Positions 8,154 through 16,678 of a DNA stretch of 36,453 nucleotides are shown here, piece after piece. A program made the translations under genes and the position numbers. The notes under the pieces were generated by a model. That model saw nothing but the letters and a program-made list of their open reading frames with translations. It was not told the origin of the DNA and did no database searches. The number at the start of each line of letters is the position of its first letter. Positions within the stretch are counted from its first letter, which is position 1. Source of the stretch: Bacteroidales bacterium (lineage in GTDB: Bacteria; Bacteroidota; Bacteroidia; Bacteroidales; UBA12170). The stretch lies in contig JAFGAK010000311.1 of assembly GCA_016933745.1 (NCBI GenBank), forward strand, positions 1 through 36,453. Direction: 5' to 3'.

Positions 8154-9572
8154 ATGGGAAGAAGAAATAGCAGAAATCGGGTATTACCAATTCTTGAAAA
8201 CGTAGAAATTAAGAGTTTTGCTGCCGAAGGAAAATCACTGGCACGTGTGGACGATAAAGTCGTTTTTGTTCCGTTAACTGTTCCGGGCGATGTGATTGAT
8301 ATTCAGCTTACGCGTTCCAGATCAAGTTTTGGAGAAGGGAAAGCCATTCGATTTCATAAAAAATCCGTCCTCCGAATAGAACCTAAATGTGAGCATTTTG
8401 GCACATGCGGTGGATGCAAATGGCAAATGATAGATTATCCACTTCAGCTTAAAACCAAACAACAACAAGTTTTAGAAAATTATCAGCACCTAGGGAATTT
8501 TGAGTTTCCTGAACACTTCCCTATTTTGGCTTCCGAAAAAATTTACTTTTATCGAAATAAATTAGAATACACTTTTTCAAACCGAAAATGGCTTTCTGAC
8601 TTTGATCGAAGCATCGATTTTCAAGAACAAAATATGGACGGACTAGGATTTCATCTTCCTAAAATGTTCGATCGAATTTTAGATATCGATAACTGCTATT
8701 TGCAACAAGAACCATCCAACGCCATACGTTTGAGTATTCGAGATTTTGCCATTGAACATAAAATTAGTTTTCATAGCGCCCGAAGAAGAGAAGGTTATTT
8801 GAGGAATTTGATTATTCGAACTGCATCTACCGGAGATCTGATGGTCATTTTGGTTGTTAATACCGACGATGCATCAACACTCCACTTATTACTCAATCAT
8901 TTGGCTGATAATTTCCCTGAGATTACTTCGTTGATGTATGTGATCAACACAAATTCAAACGATACTTTAAACGGAATGCAAGTGCAACTTTTTAAAGGAA
9001 ATCCATTTATTTTAGAAAAAATGGAAGAGATTGAATTTAAAATTGGACCCATTTCTTTTTATCAAACCAACTCTGAACAAGCCTATCAAATGTATAAAAT
9101 CGCACGCGAATACGCACATTTAACTGGCAATGAAGTGGTTTACGATTTGTACACAGGCACTGGCACAATTGCCAATTTTGTGGCAAAAAAGGCAAAAAAA
9201 GTGATTGGTATCGAATATGTTGAAGAAGCCATCGAAGACGCAAAAGTCAACTCAAAAATTAATTCAATCGATAATACGGTATTTTATGCAGGTGATATGG
9301 CCAAAGTTTTTACTGCGGAATTTATAGCAGAAAATGGCAAAGCCGATGTGGTAATCACCGATCCTCCCAGAGCCGGAATGCACGAAAAAGTAGTGAATCA
9401 ATTGTTGGAGCTGGAAGCCAAACGTATTGTTTATATTAGTTGCAACCCGGCCACTCAAGTACGCGATATCGATTTACTAAAATCGAAATACAAGGTTACC
9501 AAAGTACAACCCATTGATATGTTTCCGCAAACACACCATGTGGAAAATATTGCTTTGTTGGAACTGATTTAA
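8154..9572 (+). CDS. rlmD: 23S rRNA (uracil-1939-C5)-methyltransferase RlmD (RumA family)
   Basis: 472 residues. The protein begins with a TRAM RNA-binding domain (residues about 12-70). It then has the iron-sulfur ligands C79-x5-C85-x2-C88 in CEHFGTCGGCKW, with C181 as the probable fourth. The Rossmann methyltransferase domain carries DLYTGTGTIANF near residue 331 (SAM binding), DPPRAGMH at about 403, and the nucleophilic cysteine C430 in YISCNPAT. All catalytic features of the RumA/RlmD class are present, so the call of an m5U methyltransferase is strong. Separation of RlmD from RlmCD-type enzymes with two targets is less certain in this phylum. The stop codon overlaps that of aroK on the other strand. 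Confidence 0.88.
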   Translation: MGRRNSRNRVLPILENVEIKSFAAEGKSLARVDDKVVFVPLTVPGDVIDIQLTRSRSSFGEGKAIRFHKKSVLRIEPKCEHFGTCGGCKWQMIDYPLQLKTKQQQVLENYQHLGNFEFPEHFPILASEKIYFYRNKLEYTFSNRKWLSDFDRSIDFQEQNMDGLGFHLPKMFDRILDIDNCYLQQEPSNAIRLSIRDFAIEHKISFHSARRREGYLRNLIIRTASTGDLMVILVVNTDDASTLHLLLNHLADNFPEITSLMYVINTNSNDTLNGMQVQLFKGNPFILEKMEEIEFKIGPISFYQTNSEQAYQMYKIAREYAHLTGNEVVYDLYTGTGTIANFVAKKAKKVIGIEYVEEAIEDAKVNSKINSIDNTVFYAGDMAKVFTAEFIAENGKADVVITDPPRAGMHEKVVNQLLELEAKRIVYISCNPATQVRDIDLLKSKYKVTKVQPIDMFPQTHHVENIALLELI

Positions 9573-10093
9573 ATAGAGTTAGACGCTTCTTTCCAAAGAT
9601 TAATTTGCTGATGCAATTGCGCCGGTGTAAGGTTTTTTGCATCTATATGAATGGTTGCTTTTTCGTAAAAAGGAGACCTTTCAATCAACTGGTTTTGAAT
9701 AAATTCAGCAAGTTCTTCTTTACTCAATTTGGCTAGTAATGGTCGCGTATCCAGATGATGTTGCAATCGATTTAGTACCACATCAATGCTCGCTTTAAGA
9801 TAAATGCACAAACCATGCTTTTTCATCAAATCGATATTATCGAAATAAACGGGTGTACCTCCACCAGTAGAAATGATACAGTTTTCCAATGAGAAAGTAT
9901 GATGCAAAGCCATACGTTCGAGCATTCGAAAAGCCGCTTCACCTTTTTCAGCAAATAATTCACTCACGCTTTTCTTTTGATCGTTTTCCAAATATTCATC
10001 CAAATCAAGAAATGCATAATTCATTCTGTGCGCCAGCTTTTTACCTACACTACTTTTTCCTGAACCCATGTATCCGATTAAATAAATACGCAT
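9569..10093 (-). CDS. aroK: Shikimate kinase
   Basis: 174 residues from the ATG at 10093. It phosphorylates shikimate at the 3-hydroxyl in the pathway to chorismate and aromatic amino acids. The Walker A loop GYMGSGKS sits at residues 7-14, the DLDEY metal/shikimate motif at 30-34, the STGGGTP glycine triplet near residue 79, and the DTRPLL lid region near residue 116. Several starts are possible in frame: TTG at 10117, ATG at 10114, 10096 and 10093. The TTG lies inside an exact -7 promoter box, which puts the transcription start near 10108, so only 10096 or 10093 fit. The MRIYLIGYMG start best matches the family. The last four bases overlap the end of rlmD. Confidence 0.9.
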   Translation of the reverse strand: MRIYLIGYMGSGKSSVGKKLAHRMNYAFLDLDEYLENDQKKSVSELFAEKGEAAFRMLERMALHHTFSLENCIISTGGGTPVYFDNIDLMKKHGLCIYLKASIDVVLNRLQHHLDTRPLLAKLSKEELAEFIQNQLIERSPFYEKATIHIDAKNLTPAQLHQQINLWKEASNSI

Positions 10094-10114
10094 CATCCTT
10101 CTTTTAATACGCAT

Positions 10115-10122
10115 CAAAAATA
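10115..10122 (-). promoter_or_regulatory. -7 promoter box (TATTTTTG) of aroK
   Basis: Exact TAnnTTTG match on the minus strand, ending just before the upstream ATG at 10114. Its position argues that translation begins at the downstream ATG pair (10096/10093) rather than at 10117 or 10114. Confidence 0.45.
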
Positions 10123-10237
10123 CATAAAACTTACTGAAGAAATTCCGCTTTCATTTCAAAATCATTTTTCTCCGGATAGTGAATCAAGCCGGCACGTTAA
10201 GATTTACTAAAAAACAATCGCAATAAACAGTTTTTGT

Positions 10238-10245
10238 TACTTTTG
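10238..10245 (+). promoter_or_regulatory. -7 promoter box (TACTTTTG) of the DUF1573-yajC operon
   Basis: Exact TAnnTTTG match 19 bp upstream of the ATG at 10265, giving a predicted leader of only about a dozen bases. The -33 element is not obvious. Confidence 0.5.
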
Positions 10246-10264
10246 CAGCTAAATTCAGAAGGTA

Positions 10265-10696
10265 ATGAAACGCTTTGCTTTTAATTTATGGACTTTATTT
10301 TTACTACTTGGCTTGATTTCATGCGCTAGCCGGAGTGCAAATACGGCTGTAGAGAATAGCGTTGGAAAAGAAACAACGAGTATTTCCTTTGAGAAAACTT
10401 CACATGATTTTGGTGCAGTGGTCGATGGTGAAAAAGTAACTTATAGTTTTAAATTTTCAAATACTGGAAACAATGATTTGGAAATTCAAAATGTGGGAAC
10501 CAGCTGCGGATGTACTGCATCGGATTACACAAAAGGCTTGATTAAACCAGGCGAAAAAGGAAGAATTCAAGTGACGTTTAACAGTTCACATCGAACAGGA
10601 ATGCAAAATAAAACCATTTCAGTAAAAGCAAATACACAACCCGAAACAACGGTATTAAATATTCAAGCTCAGGTTGTTGACAAAGAAATTAATTAA
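10265..10696 (+). CDS. DUF1573 domain lipoprotein
   Basis: 143 residues. The N-terminal hydrophobic segment ends in the lipobox GLISC, so Cys20 is probably lipidated. The following residues (ASRSAN) are not acidic, unlike surface-export signals, so a periplasmic location is more likely. The remainder is one DUF1573 domain with its typical pattern: [47 protein letters not shown], and [20 protein letters not shown]. This is an immunoglobulin-like (ASPM/SPD-2/Hydin-type) fold of unknown molecular role that is very common in Bacteroidota. It is followed 20 bp later by yajC in the same orientation. This DUF1573-yajC neighbourhood is one I recall as conserved in the phylum and suggests a link to the envelope or secretion. 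Confidence 0.88.
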   Translation: MKRFAFNLWTLFLLLGLISCASRSANTAVENSVGKETTSISFEKTSHDFGAVVDGEKVTYSFKFSNTGNNDLEIQNVGTSCGCTASDYTKGLIKPGEKGRIQVTFNSSHRTGMQNKTISVKANTQPETTVLNIQAQVVDKEIN

Positions 10697-10716
10697 ATCA
10701 AATCAAGTTATATACA

Positions 10717-11040
10717 ATGAATCTATTATCAATCTTACTTATGGCACCTCAAGAAGGAGCTCAACAAGGCGGCTTAATGTCGTTTTTACCTTTAGTATTA
10801 ATTGTAATCGTTTTCTATTTCTTTTTTATTCGTCCACAAATGAAGAAAAGCAAAGAACAACGTAAATTTCGTGAAGAATTAAAAAAAGGAGATAAAATAA
10901 TTACTCTTGGTGGTATTCATGGTAAAGTTCTTAGCATCGACGAAACAACTGTAACCATTGAAACAGAAGGACAAGGAAAATTAAAAATTGAAAAAAGCGC
11001 TATTCTTCCGCAAGGAACAGTGGTAGGTCAGCAAAGATAA
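10717..11040 (+). CDS. yajC: Preprotein translocase subunit YajC
   Basis: 107 residues. A single membrane segment (about residues 21-39, [20 protein letters not shown]) is followed by the diagnostic [13 protein letters not shown] and a small cytoplasmic domain, [20 protein letters not shown], ending at ILPQGTV. This is the classic YajC architecture; the protein associates with SecDF at the Sec translocon in the inner membrane. The length is normal. It is the last gene of the two-gene operon, closed by a strong terminator 23 bp after the stop codon. Confidence 0.95.
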   Translation: MNLLSILLMAPQEGAQQGGLMSFLPLVLIVIVFYFFFIRPQMKKSKEQRKFREELKKGDKIITLGGIHGKVLSIDETTVTIETEGQGKLKIEKSAILPQGTVVGQQR

Positions 11041-11062
11041 TTTTAAGAAAGCCTTGAATTAG

Positions 11063-11107
11063 AAGCTTTTTGTGAGGAGATTTTTACTCAACACAAAAAG
11101 CTTTTTT
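11063..11107 (+). terminator. Rho-independent terminator after yajC
   Basis: A perfect 12-bp inverted repeat, AAGCTTTTTGTG at 11063-11074 and CACAAAAAGCTT at 11092-11103, with a 17-base loop and followed by a T run. It ends the DUF1573-yajC transcript and excludes the GTG at 11072, which lies inside the stem, as the start of the next gene. Confidence 0.85.
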
Positions 11108-11137
11108 ATCTTTACACCTCAGCTAAATCACTTCCCG

Positions 11138-12082
11138 ATGAAGAAATTTATTATTGATCAGCGCACAACTACTTTTTTAATTTCCTTGCTTATTGCTTTC
11201 GGACTCTGGTTATTGATTAAAATTTCGAACGATTTCCAAACAGAGCAAGATATCAAATTGGTTTTTACTAATTATCCTATTGATAAAGTGCTTGTAAATA
11301 AGCCAGATTCCATTCTAGAAATTAAAACCACCGACGACGGTTTTGATATCATCGGACAAATGCTATTCCATGGAAATGAAAAGATAAACATCGATTTTTC
11401 GCAAGCAAAGCATTTGAAAACGCAAAATGGGATTCAAAATTATTATATTCTCAGTTCTTCTTTACACGCTATTTTTGAAAATAAATTTAAGTCTGCCGAA
11501 CAAATCATCAGTGTTCGCCCAGATAGTATTCTTTTCCATTTTGAAAATTTAGCATCTAAAAAACTGAAGGTCATTCCTATTTACGAAATAAATTTCAATC
11601 CCCGCTATAAAGCTTATCAAGAGCTAAAAATAAGCCCCGATAGTATTGAAGTTTTTGGGCCTGCTTCCGAGTTAGATCGAGTTCAATCATTAACAACTGT
11701 TCCTTGCAAATTTGCAAACCTAAGTACAGATATTGATACCATGTTGCGAATAGATTTTTTGAATACGGGATTAATTAGCACTCAGAAAAAAATACATCTA
11801 GCCTTGGATGTAGAAGAATATACCGAAGGAAAACTAAAACTACCAATTCAAGTGGAAGGAAAAGTAGGAATACACTACAAAGTCTTTCCTTCCGAAGTGA
11901 CCGTAACCTACCAAGTAGCTCTAAAAGATTACACTAAAATTAACCCCAATTCTTTCATGGTTAAAGCAATTCTTGTTCCCAACGAAAGTGGGAAACTAAA
12001 ACTCGAGCTTGCATTGCAACCTAAAACGGTTATCGTAAGTAATATTTATCCAGCTACCGCAGAATATATCATTTTAAAATAA
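11138..12082 (+). CDS. YbbR-like (CdaR-type) membrane-anchored protein
   Basis: 314 residues from the ATG at 11138. One N-terminal transmembrane segment (about residues 11-30, TTFLISLLIAFGLWLLIKIS) anchors a large extracytoplasmic beta-rich part of YbbR-type repeats, e.g. PIYEINFNPRYKAYQELKIS followed by PDSIEVFGPASELDRV. The matching pattern in YbbR/CdaR proteins is P-D-x-V-x-V-x-G-P. In Firmicutes CdaR modulates the c-di-AMP cyclase CdaA; here no cdaA is adjacent, so that role is not implied. The frame is open back to a GTG at 11072, but that lies in the yajC terminator. The TAA stop overlaps the ATG of coaE by one base, so the two are translationally coupled. A near-match -7 box (TATCTTTA, 11107-11114) directly follows the terminator. 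Confidence 0.8.
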   Translation: MKKFIIDQRTTTFLISLLIAFGLWLLIKISNDFQTEQDIKLVFTNYPIDKVLVNKPDSILEIKTTDDGFDIIGQMLFHGNEKINIDFSQAKHLKTQNGIQNYYILSSSLHAIFENKFKSAEQIISVRPDSILFHFENLASKKLKVIPIYEINFNPRYKAYQELKISPDSIEVFGPASELDRVQSLTTVPCKFANLSTDIDTMLRIDFLNTGLISTQKKIHLALDVEEYTEGKLKLPIQVEGKVGIHYKVFPSEVTVTYQVALKDYTKINPNSFMVKAILVPNESGKLKLELALQPKTVIVSNIYPATAEYIILK

Positions 12083-12672
12083 TGCTAAAAATAGGTCTCA
12101 CCGGAAATATTGGAAGTGGTAAATCTTTGGTTTGTCAGTTATTCGAAAAACTCGGAACGCCAGTATTTTATGCAGATATTGAAGCAAAAAAAATACTAGA
12201 TAGCGATGCATTGAGAGGTGTTTTAATCAGCACTTTTGGTGAAGAAATCGAAGACATTACAACAAATAGAATCGATCGGAAAAAGCTTGCTGCTATCGTT
12301 TTTAATAACAAATCAGAGCTAAATAAATTAAACGCACTTATCCATCCCGAACTGCGAAACGAATTTAAACGATGGAGCTCAACACATAATCAGTTTAGTT
12401 ATGTAATACAAGAAGCTGCTATTTTATTCGAAAATGGTTTTACCGATCTTTTCGACAAAATTATTGTGGTTAGCGCTCCGCAAGCAACCCGACTTGAAAG
12501 AGTTATGCAAAGAGATAAATCGAACCAAGAAGACGTTTTGGCTCGAATGAACAATCAATGGAGCGATGAAAGAAAAGAAAAAGCAGCCGATTACATTATA
12601 AATAATAGCGGAAGCGAACTTCTTCTTCCACAAATAGTGCACTTGCACAAGCTCTTTTCAACTAATAAATAA
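12082..12672 (+). CDS. coaE: Dephospho-CoA kinase
   Basis: 196 residues, normal for CoaE. It phosphorylates the 3-prime hydroxyl of dephospho-CoA, the last step of coenzyme A synthesis. The N-terminus MLKIGLTGNIGSGKSLVCQL holds the P-loop GNIGSGKS at residues 8-15. VFYADIEAKKIL provides the conserved acidic residue of the CoaE D-x-[ID]-x-[KR] motif, and IIVVSAPQATRLERVMQRD plus ARMNNQWSDERKEKAADYII are the typical lid and C-terminal motifs. The start codon overlaps the ybbR stop by one base and tex follows after 14 bp, so ybbR-coaE-tex form one transcription unit. Confidence 0.93.
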   Translation: MLKIGLTGNIGSGKSLVCQLFEKLGTPVFYADIEAKKILDSDALRGVLISTFGEEIEDITTNRIDRKKLAAIVFNNKSELNKLNALIHPELRNEFKRWSSTHNQFSYVIQEAAILFENGFTDLFDKIIVVSAPQATRLERVMQRDKSNQEDVLARMNNQWSDERKEKAADYIINNSGSELLLPQIVHLHKLFSTNK

Positions 12673-12686
12673 TCAACAATCAAAGA

Positions 12687-14807
12687 ATGATTTCTAAAAT
12701 TTGTTCCGAATTAAACATTCAAACTTATCAAGTTGAGAATACACTTGAATTGCTCGACAGTGGAGCCACAATCCCATTCATTGCTCGCTATAGAAAAGAA
12801 CGAACAGGGCAACTAGACGAAGTTCAAATTAAATCCATTCGAGATTTATCCAATCTTTACTTAACACTTCAAAAGCGAAAACAAAGTATTCTTGAAAGTC
12901 TAAACGAATTGGGTGTTCTCTCCACAGAATTGGAAAATAAAATCAATCAAACAGACAATTTATCAGAATTAGAAGATCTTTATTTACCCTTTAAGCCCAA
13001 ACGAAAAACACGCGCCAGCATCGCCATCGAACAAGGATTGGAGCCTTTGGCCAAAATGTTAATGGCACAAAATTCAACAAACATCGAAGAAGCAGTTACT
13101 CGCTATATCAATGCATCAAAAGGAGTTAATGATGTAGAAACGGCTTTGAAAGGAGCAATGGATATTGTAGCAGAATGGATGAATGAAAATGCAAGTATCC
13201 GAAAAAGATTGCGCCGACTTTTTGAGCGAGAAGCACAAATAACATCCAAAGTAATCGGCACAAAAAAAGAAGAAGCTCAGAAATTCGAAATGTATTTTGA
13301 TTGGGCAGAAAACATCAAAAGCATTCCATCGCACCGATTATTAGCAATTTTCAGAGGACAAAACGAAGGATTTTTAAGAATTCATGTCCAGCCGGATCCA
13401 GAAAGAGCCCTTCAAATTCTTGATGAATATTTTATAAAACACGGTTCTACAACAAAAGAATATTTGTTAAAAACGACAAGAGATTGCTATTCCCGCTTAT
13501 TAAAACCATCGCTGGAAACGGAACTAACAAAAAACGCCAAAGAAAAGGCAGATACCGAAGCAATCCGAATATTTTCAACTAATCTAAAGCAATTGCTGAT
13601 GGGATCGTCCATGCGAAATAAACGGGTTTTGGCCATCGATCCTGGATTTAGAACCGGTTGCAAATTGGTTTGTCTGAACGAAAACGGCGATTTTTTACAT
13701 AACGAAACTATTTATCCACATGCGCCTCAAAACCAAAGCAAGCAAGCAATTAATAAAATAGAACAACTGGTTAGCATGTATAAAATTGATGTGATAGCGA
13801 TTGGAAATGGAACTGCTGGAAGAGAAACTGAAAACTTGGTTCGGAGAATCCGTTTTAATCAATCGGTAAAATCCATCATGGTGAGCGAAAGTGGCGCTTC
13901 TGTGTATTCAGCCTCAGCTGTTGCCCGAGAAGAATTTCCGGAATACGACGTAACGGTTCGTGGAGCAATTTCGATTGGCAGAAGATTAATCGATCCTTTG
14001 TCTGAACTAGTAAAGATTGAACCTCAAGCGATTGGAGTAGGACAATACCAACACGATGTAGACCAAAGTTTATTAAGCAAAAGTTTAGACGAAGAAGTGG
14101 TAAGTTGTGTGAATGCTGTTGGCGTTGATCTAAATACATCGAGCAAACAATTGCTTACTTACGTTTCGGGAGTTGGACCGGTTTTGGCTGAAAACATCAT
14201 GGCTTATCGGAGAGAAAAAGGCAATTTTAAAAACAGAAAAGAACTTTTAAAAGTAAAACGATTTGGCGAAAAAGCTTTCGAGCAAAGTGCAGGATTTGTG
14301 CGTGTACACAATGGAGAAAATCCTTTAGATGCAAGTGCTGTTCATCCTGAATCGTATAGTTTAGTTGAAAAAATGGCCAAAGACCTAAAGCTTCCCGTGG
14401 CAGAATTAATTGGGAATAAAGAAGCGTTAGACAAGCTAAAATTAGAAAATTACCAAAATGAGCAATTTGGTTTAGCTACTTTAAATGATATCAAAAAAGA
14501 ATTACTTAAACCCGGCCTTGATCCGCGCTCTGACTTTAAAATTTGGGAGTTTGATTCCAGCGTGAACCACATCAATGATCTAAAAACAGGCATGATTTTA
14601 CCGGGAATTATTACAAATATTACAGCTTTTGGGGCTTTTGTAGATGTTGGAGTTCATCAGGATGGATTGGTGCATAAAAGTCAAATGGCAAAAACCTATG
14701 TAAGCGATCCAAGTCAGTATGCACAACTTGGTCAAAAATTGAAAGTTAAAGTACTTTCTGTAGATACGGAGCGGAAGCGGATTCAGTTTAGTATGTTATT
14801 AGATTAA
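12687..14807 (+). CDS. tex: Tex family transcription accessory / RNA-binding protein
   Basis: 706 residues, close to the usual 720-780. Domains in order are the Tex N-terminal helical region (ATIPFIARYRKERTGQLDEVQ near residue 30), a YqgF/RNase H-like domain starting VLAIDPGFRTGCKLV near residue 315, and helix-hairpin-helix motifs (TYVSGVGPVLAENIMAYRRE, then NRKELLKVKRFGEKAFEQSAG). Last comes a C-terminal S1 RNA-binding domain (about residues 630-706, GMILPGIITNITAFGAFVDV, then GVHQDGLVHKSQMA). The protein is cytoplasmic and nucleic-acid binding, and in other bacteria affects transcription or RNA handling; the exact mechanism is unsettled. It is the last gene of the ybbR-coaE-tex unit. A short GC-rich dyad follows the stop codon but lacks a T tract. 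Confidence 0.93.
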   Translation: MISKICSELNIQTYQVENTLELLDSGATIPFIARYRKERTGQLDEVQIKSIRDLSNLYLTLQKRKQSILESLNELGVLSTELENKINQTDNLSELEDLYLPFKPKRKTRASIAIEQGLEPLAKMLMAQNSTNIEEAVTRYINASKGVNDVETALKGAMDIVAEWMNENASIRKRLRRLFEREAQITSKVIGTKKEEAQKFEMYFDWAENIKSIPSHRLLAIFRGQNEGFLRIHVQPDPERALQILDEYFIKHGSTTKEYLLKTTRDCYSRLLKPSLETELTKNAKEKADTEAIRIFSTNLKQLLMGSSMRNKRVLAIDPGFRTGCKLVCLNENGDFLHNETIYPHAPQNQSKQAINKIEQLVSMYKIDVIAIGNGTAGRETENLVRRIRFNQSVKSIMVSESGASVYSASAVAREEFPEYDVTVRGAISIGRRLIDPLSELVKIEPQAIGVGQYQHDVDQSLLSKSLDEEVVSCVNAVGVDLNTSSKQLLTYVSGVGPVLAENIMAYRREKGNFKNRKELLKVKRFGEKAFEQSAGFVRVHNGENPLDASAVHPESYSLVEKMAKDLKLPVAELIGNKEALDKLKLENYQNEQFGLATLNDIKKELLKPGLDPRSDFKIWEFDSSVNHINDLKTGMILPGIITNITAFGAFVDVGVHQDGLVHKSQMAKTYVSDPSQYAQLGQKLKVKVLSVDTERKRIQFSMLLD

Positions 14808-14864
14808 CACTTAAAATTATTCCATTTTTTTGCTTAAAAGCGGCTTCCGCCTGACGAAAAAAGC

Positions 14865-14894
14865 TTGCACAGCATCCAAATTTGGTTATTTTTG
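14865..14894 (+). promoter_or_regulatory. Promoter of the POT transporter gene (TTG-N19-TATTTTTG)
   Basis: TTG at 14865-14867 and TATTTTTG at 14887-14894 are separated by 19 bases, which fits the Bacteroidota housekeeping-sigma consensus TTTG-N19-21-TAnnTTTG. The ATG is 43 bp past the -7 box, with an A-rich leader. This is one of the two most complete promoters in the window. Confidence 0.6.
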
Positions 14895-14937
14895 TACACT
14901 TCAAATTAAAATTATTAATTAACTAAAAAAAAAGAAT

Positions 14938-16611
14938 ATGTTTAAAGGACATCCTAAAGGACTTTATGTTGCATTTTTCGCCAACATGGGAGAACGCTTT
15001 GGTTTCTACACAATGATGGGAATTTTAGTATTTTACCTTACGGCGAAATTTGGTATGCCCGAAGAAAACGCGGGACTTGTTTACAGTATCTTCTATGGTT
15101 CAATTTACGGACTAGCTCTATTCGGAGGTTTTATTGCCGATCGAACACGGAATTATAAAGGAACTATTTATGTTGGTTTGGTTACCATGCTAGGCGGATA
15201 CATTTTAATGGCTATGCCGGGTTTTGGACTGATTTTCTCATTAATAGCATTATTTGTCATTGCCTTAGGTAATGGACTATTTAAAGGCAACTTGCAAGCT
15301 GTTGTTGGTCAACTTTATGACGAGCCCAAATATGCGCATTTAAGAGATTCTGCCTTCTCTGTTTTTTATATGGGAATAAATGTAGGAGCCTTGTTTGCAC
15401 CAAGTGCTGCCGCCGGAATTATCAATTATGTCATTAAATCCAATGGTTTTTTACGTAATAATGATTTGCCTGCTCTTATCAATAAAGCGAAAGGTGCAGA
15501 TGGCCTTTTCGATGCTTCTTTATTAACAACTACGGATGCCGCCAATCTTCAAATGTTAGCTGATAAAGTAACTCTTAGTGGACAGCCAGTTACTGATATG
15601 TCTCAGTTTGCTAGTGATTATTTAACAGCCTACGGAACTGGATTCAACTACGCCTTTGGTGTTGCAGCCGCAACTATGGTAGTTTCTTTCATCATTTTTA
15701 CACTCTACAAAAGAATGTTACCTGATGTAAAGAAAGCTGAAACGGATTCTAGCGGAAAAGTAATTGAAATGTCAAAAGAAGAAACCAAGCAACGTATGAC
15801 TGCTTTGTTCCTTGTATTTGGAGTGGTTATCTTTTTCTGGATGGCATTTCACCAAAATGGTTTAACAATGAGTTTCTTTGCTCGTGATTATACTGTTACA
15901 GAAGTTGGCCCTGCTGCCTATCTTGTATTTGATATTTGGTCCTTGCTTTCTATTGTTGTTGGACTATTAGGACTAATTACTTTCTTCACCAAAGGAACCT
16001 CATCCCAAGGAAAGTTAATTAGTTTACTATTTACAGCCGGTGGTGCAATTGCAACCTATTATTTCTACTCTACCAACGCTGCCGTAAATGCATTTTCTCC
16101 TGAATTATTTCAACACTTTAACCCAACAATGATTGTTCTATTAACACCTGTTGTAGTTGGAATATTTGCCTATTTAAACAGCAAGAAAAAAGAGCCTTCA
16201 ACACCACGTAAAATTGGGATTGGAATGATCTTAGCATCTTTTGGTTTTGTCATTCTATTGATTGGTTCTATTGGATTAGATCCTTTTGATGTGATGCTTA
16301 CTGATCCTAATCACGCTCGCGTTGGAACTGGTTGGTTAATTGGAACTTACTTTACTTTAACCATTGCTGAACTTTTCTTAAGCCCAATGGGAATCTCTTT
16401 TGTATCTAAAGTTTCTCCTCCTAAATATCAAGGTTTAATGCAAGGTGGATGGTTAGGCGCTACAGCTTTAGGTAATCTTCTTTTAGGAGTTGGTTCTTAC
16501 CTTTATGTTCGTGTTGCTATTTGGCAAGTTTGGGTAGTTTTCATTATCCTTTCTTTAATTGCTGCTGCTTTCATCTTCTCAATCATGAAAAAACTAGAAA
16601 AAGTATCCTAA
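14938..16611 (+). CDS. POT/PTR family proton-coupled peptide MFS transporter
   Basis: 557 residues, inner membrane, with roughly 12-14 transmembrane segments. The N-terminal HPKGLYVAFFANMGERFGFY is the PTR2 family signature, and the N-half continues with GGFIADRTRNYKGTIYVG and LGNGLFKGNLQAVVGQLYD, the conserved PTR loop and TM4 segments. Such carriers import di- or tripeptides with protons. The usual E1xxE2R proton-coupling motif at the start of TM1 reads N16-M-G-E19-R20, so the first Glu is missing; the meaning for coupling or substrate is open. A long polar insertion (about residues 165-230) sits between two N-terminal half segments. The gene has its own promoter and is closed by a strong terminator, so it is monocistronic. 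Confidence 0.88.
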   Translation: MFKGHPKGLYVAFFANMGERFGFYTMMGILVFYLTAKFGMPEENAGLVYSIFYGSIYGLALFGGFIADRTRNYKGTIYVGLVTMLGGYILMAMPGFGLIFSLIALFVIALGNGLFKGNLQAVVGQLYDEPKYAHLRDSAFSVFYMGINVGALFAPSAAAGIINYVIKSNGFLRNNDLPALINKAKGADGLFDASLLTTTDAANLQMLADKVTLSGQPVTDMSQFASDYLTAYGTGFNYAFGVAAATMVVSFIIFTLYKRMLPDVKKAETDSSGKVIEMSKEETKQRMTALFLVFGVVIFFWMAFHQNGLTMSFFARDYTVTEVGPAAYLVFDIWSLLSIVVGLLGLITFFTKGTSSQGKLISLLFTAGGAIATYYFYSTNAAVNAFSPELFQHFNPTMIVLLTPVVVGIFAYLNSKKKEPSTPRKIGIGMILASFGFVILLIGSIGLDPFDVMLTDPNHARVGTGWLIGTYFTLTIAELFLSPMGISFVSKVSPPKYQGLMQGGWLGATALGNLLLGVGSYLYVRVAIWQVWVVFIILSLIAAAFIFSIMKKLEKVS

Positions 16612-16632
16612 TTTAAAGGATCTGAATAAATA

Positions 16633-16664
16633 AAAACCCGAAAGTCGATTGGCTTTCGGGTTTT
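16633..16664 (+). terminator. Rho-independent terminator after the POT transporter
   Basis: Perfect 12-bp stem AAAACCCGAAAG (16633-16644) and CTTTCGGGTTTT (16653-16664) with an 8-base loop, starting 22 bp after the stop codon. It also excludes the TTG at 16649 as the start of the following gene. Confidence 0.9.
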
Positions 16665-16666
16665 GT

Positions 16667-16674
16667 TATTTTTG
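16667..16674 (+). promoter_or_regulatory. -7 promoter box (TATTTTTG) directly before yhcC-like gene
   Basis: Exact TAnnTTTG match, two bases after the terminator stem and four bases before the ATG at 16679. Transcription would start at or very near the start codon, giving a leaderless or nearly leaderless mRNA. The -33 region would fall within the terminator hairpin, where a TTG at 16649-16651 is spaced at only 15 bases. Confidence 0.4.
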
Positions 16675-16678
16675 CCAA

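Noticed and set aside
11072-11137. GTG start that extends YbbR by 22 residues
   Set aside because: It lies inside the perfect terminator stem that ends the yajC transcript; the ATG at 11138 gives a normal membrane-anchor start.
14835-14856. GC-rich dyad GCGG-CTT-CCGC after tex as a terminator
   Set aside because: Stem of only four base pairs without a T run after it.
16649-16678. TTG start that extends the YhcC-like protein by ten residues
   Set aside because: It sits in the terminator hairpin of the transporter, upstream of the -7 box.
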